A DNA stretch of 64,000 bases from Methylophaga sp. (GTDB lineage Bacteria > Pseudomonadota > Gammaproteobacteria > Nitrosococcales > Methylophagaceae), in the NCBI GenBank assembly GCA_002696735.1, contig NZSL01000017.1, forward strand, positions 62,669 to 126,668, written 5' to 3'. This document shows, in pieces, positions 49,291 to 58,593 of this stretch (the first letter of the stretch is position 1; each line of letters begins with the position of its first letter). Position numbers and translations under genes: made by a program. The notes beneath the pieces were generated by a model, which made no database searches, was not told where the DNA came from, and was given only the letters and a program-made list of their open reading frames with translations.

Positions 49291-49313
49291 TGTGTTCTCC
49301 TGCCGATGGCGGT

Positions 49314-49319
49314 TATAAT
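49314..49319 (+). promoter_or_regulatory. mtaD -10 element
   Basis: A perfect TATAAT ends 8 nt before the mtaD ATG, placing the transcription start at or within two bases of the start codon. No strong -35 is visible. Only 37 bp separate the mtaD and mtnA start codons. Confidence 0.55.
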
Positions 49320-49327
49320 CGGACGCT

Positions 49328-50647
49328 ATGAAAAACGTCGATCTGATCATTAATGCCCGCTGGTGTCTGCCGATGACGGCAGAACAACCCATTCTCGAAA
49401 ATCATTCTATTGTTATCAATGAGGGCAATATTGTAGCGCTATTACCGCAAAATCAGGCGGAACAGCTTTATCAAGCTACTCAGACACAAGATATGGCTGA
49501 ACATTGCGTGATGCCGGGATTAATTAACAATCATGGCCATACCGCAATGACATTATTCCGCGGTTTAGCTGATGATCTACCTCTGATGACCTGGCTAAAT
49601 AATCATATCTGGCCCGCTGAGCAACAATTTGTTGGTGATGCTTTTGTAGAATCCGGTTCTGCTCTGGCTATCGCCGAAATGATTCGTGGTGGTACCACCT
49701 GTTTCAGTGATATGTACTTCTTTCCCGAAGCAACTGCCCGGGTGGTTGATAGCAGCGGTATCCGTGCCAGCCTCGGAATGGTTGTTCTTGAGTTTCCCAC
49801 AAACTGGGCAAAAGATGTAAATGAGTACTTACATAAAGGCCAGGCCCTACATGATAAGTATCGGCACCATCCGCGTATAACCACCAACTATGCACCTCAT
49901 GCCCCTTACACGGTTTCAGACCAAACCCTGCAAGCCATTATCATTAATGCCGAAGAACTGGATTTGCCAATCCAGATGCATATTCATGAGACCGCTGCTG
50001 AGGTATCAGACAGTGTGGCCCAGTATGGTAAACGTCCATTGGCAAGGTTAAAAGATTTAGGCCTGCTTTCCCCACGTTTGATTGCGGTACATATGACGCA
50101 GTTGACGGAAGAAGAAATGGACTGGTGCGCCGAAGCGGGTGTTCACATCGTGCATTGTCCAGAATCTAATATGAAACTTGCCAGTGGATTTTCTCCAATC
50201 GCCGAGCTCATCAAGCGTGGTGTCAATGTCAGCATCGGTACTGATGGCGCGGCATCTAATAACGATCTGGATATGTTTGCCGAAATGCGTCAGGCCGCGA
50301 TGTTAGCAAAAGGTGTGGCAGGTGATCCCAGCGTGGTGCCTGCATATCAGGCATTACAGATGGCCACCATTAATGCTGCTAAATCCCTCGGCCTTGATTC
50401 CGTCACCGGTTCACTTGAAATAGGTAAAGCCGCTGATATTATCGCTATCGATCTCAGCGATATAGAAACACAACCTTTTTATGATCTACCATCACAATTG
50501 GTTTATGCCACTGGGCGCGATAAAGTTTCTGATGTCTGGGTAGCTGGAAAACAATTATTAAAACAACGCCAGCTCACCACATTAAATGCACAACATGTCT
50601 CTGCCCAGGCCCAACAATGGGCAAAAAAAATAAGGTCTGTCTCATGA
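49328..50647 (+). CDS. mtaD: 5-methylthioadenosine / S-adenosylhomocysteine deaminase (TRZ/ATZ family)
   Basis: This 439-residue metal-dependent amidohydrolase deaminates methylthioadenosine or SAH. Metal ligands are visible: [16 protein letters not shown] (HxH-type, about 64-79), the [11 protein letters not shown] histidine, AVHMTQL and [16 protein letters not shown]. The Asn-His-Gly-His form is usual in this family. It is divergent from mtnA, giving a methylthioadenosine salvage pair, and overlaps ubiG by 4 bp. Confidence 0.92.
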   Translation: MKNVDLIINARWCLPMTAEQPILENHSIVINEGNIVALLPQNQAEQLYQATQTQDMAEHCVMPGLINNHGHTAMTLFRGLADDLPLMTWLNNHIWPAEQQFVGDAFVESGSALAIAEMIRGGTTCFSDMYFFPEATARVVDSSGIRASLGMVVLEFPTNWAKDVNEYLHKGQALHDKYRHHPRITTNYAPHAPYTVSDQTLQAIIINAEELDLPIQMHIHETAAEVSDSVAQYGKRPLARLKDLGLLSPRLIAVHMTQLTEEEMDWCAEAGVHIVHCPESNMKLASGFSPIAELIKRGVNVSIGTDGAASNNDLDMFAEMRQAAMLAKGVAGDPSVVPAYQALQMATINAAKSLGLDSVTGSLEIGKAADIIAIDLSDIETQPFYDLPSQLVYATGRDKVSDVWVAGKQLLKQRQLTTLNAQHVSAQAQQWAKKIRSVS

Positions 50648-51345
50648 CAAAACATAACGTCGATCCAGCAGAAGTCGCTAAATTCGATGCACTGGCATCG
50701 AGCTGGTGGGATCCGGAAGGACAATCCAAACCGCTGCATGAAATTAATCCGCTGCGGCTCGCGTTTATTAATGAAAGAGCTCAGTTGAAGAATACCAAGG
50801 CAGTAGATGTAGGTTGTGGCGGTGGTATTCTCACTGAAGCCTTGGTCAAAAGCGGTGCTGAAACTTTTGGCATTGATATGGGAGAAATGCCACTCAATGT
50901 CGCTAAACTGCATGCGCTGGAAGCTGGCCTGAAAATCAAATACGAACTGACGACCGCTGAAGCCATGGCGGAAAAACATCCGGATGAATTTGATGTCGTA
51001 ACCTGTATGGAAATGCTGGAACATGTGCCCGATCCACAGGCGATTATTAATGCCTGTGCGACAATGGCAAAACCGGGTGGTGATGTGTTTTTCTCCACCT
51101 TGAATCGCAATCCAAAAGCCTATCTATTAGCGATTGTCGGTGCTGAATATATTGCCAAAATGCTGCCCAAAGGCACCCACGATTACGCACGTTTTATTCG
51201 ACCGGCGGAACTGGCACGTTGTTGTCGCGAGGCTGGTTTGCATGTATATGACATCACCGGTATCAGCTACAATCCGCTGACACGTCGTTATAAACTCAGC
51301 AGAGATGTTGATGTTAATTATCTTGTACATTGTCGACGGATCTGA
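50644..51345 (+). CDS. ubiG: Ubiquinone biosynthesis O-methyltransferase UbiG
   Basis: UbiG carries out both O-methylations of ubiquinone synthesis with SAM. The 233-residue protein has [20 protein letters not shown] (about 15-34), the SAM motif [23 protein letters not shown] and [12 protein letters not shown]. The ATG at 50644 overlaps the mtaD stop. SAH from UbiG could be a substrate for MtaD, so the coupling makes metabolic sense (inference). Confidence 0.96.
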   Translation: MTKHNVDPAEVAKFDALASSWWDPEGQSKPLHEINPLRLAFINERAQLKNTKAVDVGCGGGILTEALVKSGAETFGIDMGEMPLNVAKLHALEAGLKIKYELTTAEAMAEKHPDEFDVVTCMEMLEHVPDPQAIINACATMAKPGGDVFFSTLNRNPKAYLLAIVGAEYIAKMLPKGTHDYARFIRPAELARCCREAGLHVYDITGISYNPLTRRYKLSRDVDVNYLVHCRRI

Positions 51346-52004
51346 TGTTTATTTCTCCCTTTAATGTCGTGCTGTTTGATTTGGATGGCACATTGGTCGA
51401 TACGGCACCTGATCTGGGCTATGCATTAAATACCTTATTAGAACAAGAAGGTCATCAGCCGCTGGATCATGCACGAATTCGTCCTGTGGCCAGCCATGGT
51501 AGTGCCGGTCTATTAAAACTGGGATTTGGCATTGAAAAAGAAGATCCTGTTTATCCGGCCCTACAACAGCGATTTTTAAGTCTTTATGCAGAAAATATCG
51601 CCCGCGAATCCGCTTTATTTATCGGCATGCAACAAGTACTTGATGGTCTTGCAGCCAATGAGATTCGTTGGGGAGTGGTTACCAACAAACCGTCCTTCCT
51701 GACAATGCCACTCATGGAAGCATTGCAATTAACCGATTCTGCCGCATGCATTGTTAGCGCCGATACCACACCCTATAGCAAGCCGCATCCAGCGCCAATG
51801 TTACATGCCTGTGAGCTGCTGGATGCCAAGCCTGTGGATTGTATTTATATTGGTGATGCAGAACGTGATATTCAGGCAGCACATAATGCCCAAATGCGTT
51901 CCGTCGTCGCTTTATATGGTTATATTTCCGAAACTGATGAGCCGGAGTCCTGGCAGGCAGACTGTCTGATTAATCATCCACATGAGATTTTACAATGGAT
52001 TTAA
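51345..52004 (+). CDS. HAD phosphatase: MupP (MurNAc-6-P phosphatase) or phosphoglycolate phosphatase
   Basis: A 219-residue HAD hydrolase with DLDGTLVDTAPDLGYAL (nucleophile Asp), VVTNKPSFL, SKPHPAP (Lys) and YIGDAERDIQAA (acidic pair). Such genes are routinely labelled gph. In pseudomonads the gene immediately after ubiG encodes MupP of peptidoglycan recycling, and this gene has the same position and a TGATG overlap with ubiG. MupP is therefore a real alternative; sequence alone does not decide it. Confidence 0.88.
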   Translation: MFISPFNVVLFDLDGTLVDTAPDLGYALNTLLEQEGHQPLDHARIRPVASHGSAGLLKLGFGIEKEDPVYPALQQRFLSLYAENIARESALFIGMQQVLDGLAANEIRWGVVTNKPSFLTMPLMEALQLTDSAACIVSADTTPYSKPHPAPMLHACELLDAKPVDCIYIGDAERDIQAAHNAQMRSVVALYGYISETDEPESWQADCLINHPHEILQWI

Positions 52005-53281
52005 GTCCCGAGTTTTTTTTGCAACACCAGGACTTATTGATCGTTTTGTTGGTTGGTATTTTGCTGGGCATTGTTATCGGTCTGTTTATTCGCAGTGGCA
52101 AAATTCGCACACTGGAAAAAAACAATGCTGAGCTGGATCTGACATTACAGCTGGAGCAAAAAAACAAACGGCAAATTGATGAGCTTCTATCTCAAACCCG
52201 TGAGCAATTAGCCAATACTTTTAATCAACTTTCCAATGAAGCGTTAACACGAAATAACACCAGCTTTTTGCGACTGGCTGAAGAAAATCTGAAACGTTTC
52301 CAAAGTGAAGCTAAAGCGGATTTAGGGTCGAAAGAAAAAGCCATTGAGCAAATGCTTAAACCAATCAATGAAGCATTGCAGCAGACCAGCAAGCAAATTC
52401 AGGAAATTGAAAAGGATCGCAAAGAGGCTTACGGCAGCCTGAATACAACCATTACCCAAATGAACCTGAGTCAACAGCAGTTGCAGCAGGAAACTCAAAA
52501 TCTGGTGCAGGCACTACGCCGCCCAGAAGTCCGCGGCCAATGGGGAGAAATGACCCTAAAACGTCTGGCAGAGCTTAGTGGAATGGTGGCCCATTGTGAT
52601 TTTTACGAGCAGACACATACGGCCACTGAAACGGGTAGTATCCGGCCCGATATGATTGTTCGCCTACCGGAAAAACGCGAAATTATTGTCGATGCTAAAA
52701 CACCGCTGGATGCTTATTTATCGGCTATCCAGGCCAAAGATGATATGACCCGTAAACTGGAATTAAAGCGTCACGCTCAAATCATTCGCGGCAGGATTAA
52801 AGAACTGTCCCGCAAAAATTACTGGGCGGAATATTCTCAGTCTCCTGAATTTGTCGTGTTATTTATTCCTGGCGAACAATTCCTCTCGGCAGCATTGGAA
52901 GTGGATCCTGCCCTATTGGAAGACAGCATGAGTCAGAATATTATTCTGGCCACCCCCACCAACTTCATTGCCTTATTACGCGCCGTTTCCTATGGCTGGA
53001 AACAACAGGCATTGGCAGAAAATGCTGAAATCATTCGCGAACTTGGTGAAACACTTTATAAACGATTGGCTACTTTTGGTAATCATTTAAGCAAGCTGGG
53101 TAACAGTCTTGGCCAAAGCGTCAATCATTTCAATAGTGCTGTCGGCTCACTTGAGCGTCAGGTATTGCCGGGCGCGCGCAAGTTCATCGAGATGGGTATC
53201 AGTACCAAGAGTCAGATCACTGACTTACCTCCTCTCGAGCAGCAGCCACGCCAAGTGCAAGACAAAAACGATGCCGACTGA
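51995..53281 (+). CDS. rmuC: DNA recombination protein RmuC
   Basis: RmuC limits inversions between short repeats; it has a nuclease-like fold. The 428-residue protein has one N-terminal membrane helix (LLIVLLVGILLGIVIGLFI), a long coiled coil (about 35-175), then the RmuC core EVRGQWGEMTLKRLAELSGM and PEKREIIVDAKTPLDAYL, with VVLFIPGEQFLSAAL. It overlaps the HAD gene by 10 bp and the downstream synthase by 11 bp. Confidence 0.94.
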   Translation: MDLSPEFFLQHQDLLIVLLVGILLGIVIGLFIRSGKIRTLEKNNAELDLTLQLEQKNKRQIDELLSQTREQLANTFNQLSNEALTRNNTSFLRLAEENLKRFQSEAKADLGSKEKAIEQMLKPINEALQQTSKQIQEIEKDRKEAYGSLNTTITQMNLSQQQLQQETQNLVQALRRPEVRGQWGEMTLKRLAELSGMVAHCDFYEQTHTATETGSIRPDMIVRLPEKREIIVDAKTPLDAYLSAIQAKDDMTRKLELKRHAQIIRGRIKELSRKNYWAEYSQSPEFVVLFIPGEQFLSAALEVDPALLEDSMSQNIILATPTNFIALLRAVSYGWKQQALAENAEIIRELGETLYKRLATFGNHLSKLGNSLGQSVNHFNSAVGSLERQVLPGARKFIEMGISTKSQITDLPPLEQQPRQVQDKNDAD

Positions 53282-54185
53282 TCGACAAGTTCAAGCCGCC
53301 TACCACTATTGCCAACAATTCGCGCGCGGTCACTACGAAAATTTCCCTGTTGCCTCACTTCTATTGCCAAAAAAACTGCGATTGCCGGTAGCGGCAATCT
53401 ATACCTTTGCAAGACAAGCCGATGATATTGCTGACGAAGGGGATGCGACGGCAACGACAAGACTGCAACAGCTGGATGAATTCCATCGAGAACTTCAAGC
53501 AATAGCAAACCAAAATCTGACCACTGTTGCCCCGCTTTGGATAGCGCTGGCTGATAGCATTCAGCAGCATGACTTGCCTGTTTTACTATTTGCAGATCTG
53601 CTGAAAGCTTTTCGACAGGATGTCAGCGTGAAACGATATGCGAATTTGGCAGAGGTGCTTGAATATTGTCGTTATTCAGCTAATCCGGTAGGCCGTTTGG
53701 TATTACATCTCAATAACAGTCTTACCGACTCACAGTTGCATCAATCAGATTGCATCTGCACAGCGTTACAGTTGATCAATTTTTTCCAGGATATCGAGCA
53801 GGATTATCTGGAGAAAAATCGTATCTATTTACCGCAAGATCGTCTTGAAGCCGCAGGCATTGATGATTCACAACTGCTTGCCGGAGATACAAGAAAATTG
53901 TCTGTAGTTCTGCGCCCTCTTTATCAATATACGATGCAATTGATGCAAGAAGGGTATCAGCTTGGTATGACATTAACCGGCCGCCTCGGCTGGGAGATTC
54001 GTGCCATGACATTGGGTGGCATAGAAGTTCTATCATTGTTAATTCAGCAGCCAGACAATGAACTGCTTAGCCGACCAAGATTAACCAAACGGCAACATCT
54101 CTGCGTCCTAATAAACGCCTTATCAAAGCGTCGTTATCTTGCTCGCACGAACTGCTTGCTGCAGCAAAAGCATCTTCCTTTTTAA
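53271..54185 (+). CDS. Squalene/phytoene synthase family protein (HpnC-like)
   Basis: A 304-residue all-helical trans-isoprenyl diphosphate synthase. The first aspartate motif is DDIADEGD at 51-58; the second has Asp174 and Asp178 in NFFQDIEQDYLEKNRIYLP. The form resembles HpnC, which acts with HpnD and HpnE to make squalene from farnesyl diphosphate. Neither partner is nearby. The start at 53271 overlaps rmuC by 11 bp; the longer frame inside rmuC is not homologous. Confidence 0.85.
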   Translation: MPTDRQVQAAYHYCQQFARGHYENFPVASLLLPKKLRLPVAAIYTFARQADDIADEGDATATTRLQQLDEFHRELQAIANQNLTTVAPLWIALADSIQQHDLPVLLFADLLKAFRQDVSVKRYANLAEVLEYCRYSANPVGRLVLHLNNSLTDSQLHQSDCICTALQLINFFQDIEQDYLEKNRIYLPQDRLEAAGIDDSQLLAGDTRKLSVVLRPLYQYTMQLMQEGYQLGMTLTGRLGWEIRAMTLGGIEVLSLLIQQPDNELLSRPRLTKRQHLCVLINALSKRRYLARTNCLLQQKHLPF

Positions 54186-54295
54186 CAACAAAAGCTTGCA
54201 CCAGACTTTGAAAATCTTCTAATTAACTGCTCTGTTAGTTCTTATGCCTCGCACAAATTCATTAATTGTCATTACCGAGGGCATAAGGAATTAAT

Positions 54296-54603
54296 ATGCC
54301 TGCAAAAAAAGCATCTTCTTTCGCTAGCTTTATACTGTTCCTGCCGCTGAATACAAACCAGAGCTGAAACCTCTCTCGGCATTACAAAGCAAGTAGAAGC
54401 GCTTCAGCAGCAATTCAAAGCAGCTTAGAGCTGTCAAAAGGCCGAACAAAGTGCAGAACAAGCAGAAGTTTCAGTGGTCAATGAAAATTGGTGGTGCTAT
54501 GCGTGCTAATTACGTTATCAGTGATTATCCCAGAAATGACTCTGGTGCTGCCTCGCGTGCTGGTGAAGATGGAGGATATATTAAGGTGGCAGACACCCAT
54601 TAT
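54296..54603 (+). pseudogene. Decayed N-terminal remnant of a coiled-coil porin
   Basis: AAGGAATTAATATG gives a good ribosome-binding site and start. The reading then shifts frame and meets stops: a signal-like KKASSFASFILFLPL, then a coiled-coil piece ITKQVEALQQQFKAA in another frame, then KIGGAMRANYVISDYPRNDS. The last piece aligns with VGGAIRAMYTVGDYTANDS of the intact porin at 55470-56834, and the similarity continues through Gly-Glu-Asp residues. The copy ends at the 3' end of the universal stress gene. It is a broken paralogue, not an expressed gene. Confidence 0.8.
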
Positions 54604-55017
54604 TCAGCGAACGATGAATACCGAAATATGCTCATGCTCTGCCAGATGGCTGGCATTGGCATGGAACAGATGATTCATGAAACCCGGAACATGTGATGCC
54701 ATGACTACCAGGTCAGCACCGACTTCATTACCGACTTTTTCCAGCGCCCGATCCAGTTCTGCCACTGGATCATTGCAAGTCACGGCTTTTGACTCCATCG
54801 GATAACCACATTGTTCAGTGTGTGACTGGGTGAACTGATCCAGTTTCTGTGCGAACTCCTCCGGATTGTGAGCAACGCTGCTCGGGGCGGAGCTTACTAC
54901 CCCAACTAGTATGACTTTAGAGTGGTATAGCTTACCAATATCAGCAGCGGTTCTGATTGCTTTTTCCATGGTGGCGGCATGTTCCAGATCTACCGGAACC
55001 ATAATAGTTGAATACAT
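54604..55017 (-). CDS. Universal stress protein (UspA family)
   Basis: A 137-residue single-domain Usp starting MYSTIMVPVDLEHAATMEKA at 55015-55017. The C-terminal MASHVPGFMNHLFHANASHL followed by SVFIVR corresponds to the nucleotide-binding G-x2-G-x9-G(S/T) region of the family, with some changes (HANAS). Single-domain Usp proteins such as TeaD modulate osmolyte transporters. It is divergent from the porin-BCCT pair, which suggests a similar role here (inference). Confidence 0.9.
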   Translation of the reverse strand: MYSTIMVPVDLEHAATMEKAIRTAADIGKLYHSKVILVGVVSSAPSSVAHNPEEFAQKLDQFTQSHTEQCGYPMESKAVTCNDPVAELDRALEKVGNEVGADLVVMASHVPGFMNHLFHANASHLAEHEHISVFIVR

Positions 55018-55469
55018 GACTTTATCTCCTGCTCTGTCATTGAGAATCAAAGTAAAATTAAATTCCATCTTTAGCTTTTCTTTGACACTTTGACACCAAA
55101 CTAAGGTTTAAAAGAGACTTTGTCCAATAAGACATTATCTGTTTAGAAATTGATCATGTTCAAAAAGTCCGATGCTCCAATTTTAAATGGGGCAAATTCT
55201 GGCCGCTGACTCTAGCAAGAAATACAACAGGCTGCCTCAGGTCTTGTCCTGCGAAGGCTCTTGTTTCAAACCGTACATCAAGTGATGACGACGACAAGAG
55301 GGTAAAGCGACTCTTTTTTGACAGGGATGATGACACGAGGATTGTGATCTTATAAATCTGCAACAGTTTGCACAGTTCAAGGTCGCTACTGTAGAGTTGA
55401 TGTGAATTCACAGCTGTTTAAAGCAAGCGTGCAATCCATCATTAGCCACAATAGATAAGAATTCGATAG
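55018..55469. other. Divergent regulatory region between usp and porin
   Basis: This 452-bp gap has no gene I can support. The only longer frames are in non-coding-looking sequence with Ser-rich or Asp-rich readings, and none has a ribosome-binding site. It must contain the usp and porin promoters. No clear riboswitch or operator was recognised. Confidence 0.5.
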
Positions 55470-56834
55470 ATGACCTTACTTACCTGCCGTCCCCCTGTTC
55501 GGGAAGAATTAAATTCAATCTCATCACTAAAAAAATGGGCTCATATCCCCTTTTTGAGTTTTCTTCTTTTCACTTCTGGAGCCGCTTTTGCTGCTAGCGA
55601 GGCAGAACTCAAAGAGCGTATTCAACAGCTAGAAGCCGAATTAAACTCGGTCAATGCTGAACTTGAAAGCATTCAAACCGAAAATAAAAATTTGGCGGAA
55701 ACCAATGCCAAGCTCACCGATGCTGATGCGCCCATTAAGATAGGCAATTGGACAGTGGGCGGTGCTATTCGTGCCATGTACACAGTAGGTGATTACACCG
55801 CCAATGATAGCGGTGCTCCTGGTCGAGCCTGGGAAGATGAAGGTAATGTTGGCCTAGATACGCTGCGTGCAAATTTAGATTATAACAACGGACCTTACTC
55901 GGCTAAAATCGAGTATCGTTGGTATGATGGCTATAATTTCTTGCATACTGGTTGGGTGGGTTACAGCCCTGACGACAATAGTCAGATTCAACTGGGCGTT
56001 AATCGTGTGCCCTTCGGTCCCGGTGCATATGGTATCTCACAGGCTTGGTTATTTGACCAACACTACTACCTTGGCCTGTCGGATGATATGGACCTAGGGA
56101 TTAAATACAGTACGCAACACGGTAAGTGGGCGTGGGATGTGGCCTATTACTCCAGTGACGAAGGCCATTATGCCGGTGCCAGTCGTGATAGCGCCCGCTA
56201 TTCATATGATGTCGTCGATGAATCCGGTAATGGTTATGAAGAACGCAATCAAATCAATGTTCGGGGGATCTATTCGTTTAACAGCAGTGATGACAGCTCA
56301 ACCGACCTAGGTTTCTCGCTTCAAGCAGGTGAACTCAAGAGCCGCGGGGTACAATCCGACGGTAACCACTACGCCGCCTCGGTACATATGGTCAATCAAT
56401 GGGGCAACCTTAAGTTGGCTACACAACTGACACGCTACGAATTCGATGTCGACGTTGACCAGGCACTGGGTACAGATGATCTGGTGCAATTTGGTGCCTA
56501 TGACTTCCCAAGTACAGCGGCTGCCAAAGGGTGGATACCTGCTGTTTCTCTAAGCTATTACCAACCTACCAATAACATTTCTTGGCTGGACTACGTTCTG
56601 CCTTATCTGGAATACAGTTCTATCGTGAAAGATCAGAGTGGATTCAACGACAGTGAAATGATCGTTGCCGGTGTGGCTCTGGCTCGCGGTGGTTGGTATA
56701 TCTACAACGAAGTTGGCTTTTCCAACGGCAACGAGTTTGTCGGTGGTGATGCAGCCTTCGGCGATCGCCTCGGTGCCAACACCGACGACGAGTGGCAAAC
56801 CCGCTTCCTGATCAATTTTGGCTATTACTTCTAA
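55470..56834 (+). CDS. Outer-membrane porin with N-terminal coiled coil
   Basis: A 454-residue exported beta-barrel protein. The start ATG at 55470 gives an unusually long N-region of about 23 residues before a signal peptide (KKWAHIPFLSFLLFTSGAAFA, about 21-42). A coiled coil (ELKERIQQLEAELNSVNAEL and onward, about 46-80) follows, as in porins that trimerise or attach to the wall. The rest is alternating amphipathic strands ending with the terminal aromatic (INFGYYF). It precedes the BCCT gene by 96 bp and probably serves the same osmolyte uptake. Confidence 0.85.
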   Translation: MTLLTCRPPVREELNSISSLKKWAHIPFLSFLLFTSGAAFAASEAELKERIQQLEAELNSVNAELESIQTENKNLAETNAKLTDADAPIKIGNWTVGGAIRAMYTVGDYTANDSGAPGRAWEDEGNVGLDTLRANLDYNNGPYSAKIEYRWYDGYNFLHTGWVGYSPDDNSQIQLGVNRVPFGPGAYGISQAWLFDQHYYLGLSDDMDLGIKYSTQHGKWAWDVAYYSSDEGHYAGASRDSARYSYDVVDESGNGYEERNQINVRGIYSFNSSDDSSTDLGFSLQAGELKSRGVQSDGNHYAASVHMVNQWGNLKLATQLTRYEFDVDVDQALGTDDLVQFGAYDFPSTAAAKGWIPAVSLSYYQPTNNISWLDYVLPYLEYSSIVKDQSGFNDSEMIVAGVALARGGWYIYNEVGFSNGNEFVGGDAAFGDRLGANTDDEWQTRFLINFGYYF

Positions 56835-56930
56835 ACCCCAATTTCTTAATGAGGATCGCCAACAGGCGGTGCTGAATTCTTGTAGTGTGCTTACACTTAT
56901 ACAAAAACTCTTAAATAAAAGGATAGCAAC

Positions 56931-58583
56931 GTGAGTAGTCAATCCGATAACTCCGCTGAACCTGAATCAGCAGGTGTACGCGCACCCAATGGCGCAACCA
57001 ATTTAATAGATACCGATTATCAGATTGGACAAGATAACTACCGAGCCAAACATTTCGGAATCACTGTTGATCTTCATGGTGTCGTTTTTATCTTCTCGGC
57101 AATTGTTGTGTTGGCTTTTGTCTTCCTATCGCTGGCCTTACCAGTACAATCCACTACGATCTTTGAAGCCAGTAAAAACTGGATCAATACCAACATGTCA
57201 TGGTTTTTCCTGTTGTCTGCCAACATATTCGTAGTCTTGTGCCTGGGCTTGATTATTTCACCACTGGGTAGTATTCGCATCGGCGGGGTTGAAGCCAAGC
57301 CAGACTTTTCTCGGCTTTCCTGGTTTTCTATGCTGTTTGCAGCTGGCATGGGTATTGGACTAGTTTTCTACGGTGTATCGGAGCCGCTGTCTCACTATAA
57401 CAGCGCCTTTGGTGGTACCAGCGTGGGCGCTGATGGTCTGAGAACCGATTGGGCACCACTCGGTGGCGCAGCCGGCGACCCTGAGGCTGCACGTCAGTTG
57501 GGCATGGCCGCCACTATTTTTCACTGGGGTCTGCATCCTTGGGCTATTTATGCCATTGTGGCGCTGTCACTGGCGATTTTTTCATTCAATAAAGGCTTAC
57601 CACTCACGGTACGTTCTATCTTCTACCCTATATTGGGAGAGAGAATTTGGGGCTGGCCAGGTCACCTTATCGATATTTTGGCGGTGTTTGCCACACTCTT
57701 CGGTTTGGCAACCTCATTGGGGCTTGGCGCGCAACAAGCGGCTTCGGGGTTAGATTATCTGTTTGGCATAGGCGATGGCAACGTAGTGCTGGTTCTACTA
57801 ATCGCAGCCATCACCGCAGTCGCTATTGTTTCAATTTTGGCCGGCGTCGACAAAGGTGTAAAACGGCTATCAGAAATTAACATGGTACTGGCATTTGTAC
57901 TGCTCATGTTTGTGGTTTTTGTTGGTCCCACCTTGCTTATTTTTTCAAACTTTTTTTCTAACTTAAGCAGCTATTTAACTGAACTTCCTGCATTATCGAA
58001 TCCCTTTGGTCGAGAAGATGCTAACTTCAGCCAAGGTTGGACGACATTTTACTGGGCATGGTGGATCAGCTGGTCGCCTTTTGTGGGCATGTTTATTGCC
58101 CGGGTAAGTCGTGGTCGTACAGTGCGTGACTTTTTAATCTCGGTGCTGTTGATTCCATCTATTGTCTCGGTTTTCTGGATGACCGCATTCGGCACAAATG
58201 CGATCACGCAACTGCAATCTGGCTTTGATGGTGTTGTGTCAGCAGATCTGCCACTAAAACTTTTCGTGATGCTGGAACAACTTCCTCTTGCAGAGATCAC
58301 GTCGTTTATTGGCATAATCCTGGTCATTGTGTTCTTTATCACCTCTTCAGACTCCGGCTCATTGGTTATCGATACCATTACCGCCGGTGGTAAAATCGAT
58401 GCACCTAAACCACAGCGTGTATTCTGGGGCGTTATCGAAGGCGCTATCGCTGTCGCCTTGCTGCTGGGGGGGGGACTCGCTGCACTGCAAGCGGCAGCCA
58501 TCTCTGCGGGCCTTCCTTTCACAATCGTGCTACTGGTAGGTTGTTATGCCATTGTTCGCGGCTTAATGACCGAGCCCAGGTAG
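56931..58583 (+). CDS. BCCT-family betaine/choline/carnitine transporter
   Basis: A 550-residue inner-membrane carrier with 12 predicted helices. It has the family motifs GMGIGLVFYGVSEPLSHY (about 145) and WAWWISWSPFVGMFIARVSRGRTVRDF (about 370-396), and SSDSGSLVIDTITAGG near the end. The start is GTG at 56931 after AAGGAT. BCCT proteins import glycine betaine, choline, carnitine or DMSP, driven by sodium or protons. The Gly at position three of GMGIG fits sodium-coupled betaine carriers, but the substrate is undetermined. Only a short C-terminal tail is present, so osmosensing by a long tail is unlikely. Confidence 0.93.
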   Translation: MSSQSDNSAEPESAGVRAPNGATNLIDTDYQIGQDNYRAKHFGITVDLHGVVFIFSAIVVLAFVFLSLALPVQSTTIFEASKNWINTNMSWFFLLSANIFVVLCLGLIISPLGSIRIGGVEAKPDFSRLSWFSMLFAAGMGIGLVFYGVSEPLSHYNSAFGGTSVGADGLRTDWAPLGGAAGDPEAARQLGMAATIFHWGLHPWAIYAIVALSLAIFSFNKGLPLTVRSIFYPILGERIWGWPGHLIDILAVFATLFGLATSLGLGAQQAASGLDYLFGIGDGNVVLVLLIAAITAVAIVSILAGVDKGVKRLSEINMVLAFVLLMFVVFVGPTLLIFSNFFSNLSSYLTELPALSNPFGREDANFSQGWTTFYWAWWISWSPFVGMFIARVSRGRTVRDFLISVLLIPSIVSVFWMTAFGTNAITQLQSGFDGVVSADLPLKLFVMLEQLPLAEITSFIGIILVIVFFITSSDSGSLVIDTITAGGKIDAPKPQRVFWGVIEGAIAVALLLGGGLAALQAAAISAGLPFTIVLLVGCYAIVRGLMTEPR

Positions 58584-58593
58584 CCTGACCAAC

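Noticed and set aside
49291-49392. N-terminal extension of MtnA by 34 residues
   Set aside because: It would overlap the divergent mtaD coding region; the GTG at 49290 has a proper AGGAG site.
53109-53270. 54-residue N-terminal extension of the HpnC-like protein
   Set aside because: It lies wholly inside rmuC in another frame and has no family similarity.
55160-55411. 83-codon minus-strand frame between usp and porin
   Set aside because: Ser-rich reading with no ribosome-binding site, no domain and no operon link.
58049-58522. 157-codon minus-strand frame inside the BCCT gene
   Set aside because: Antisense shadow of a membrane-protein gene with clear BCCT motifs on the plus strand.
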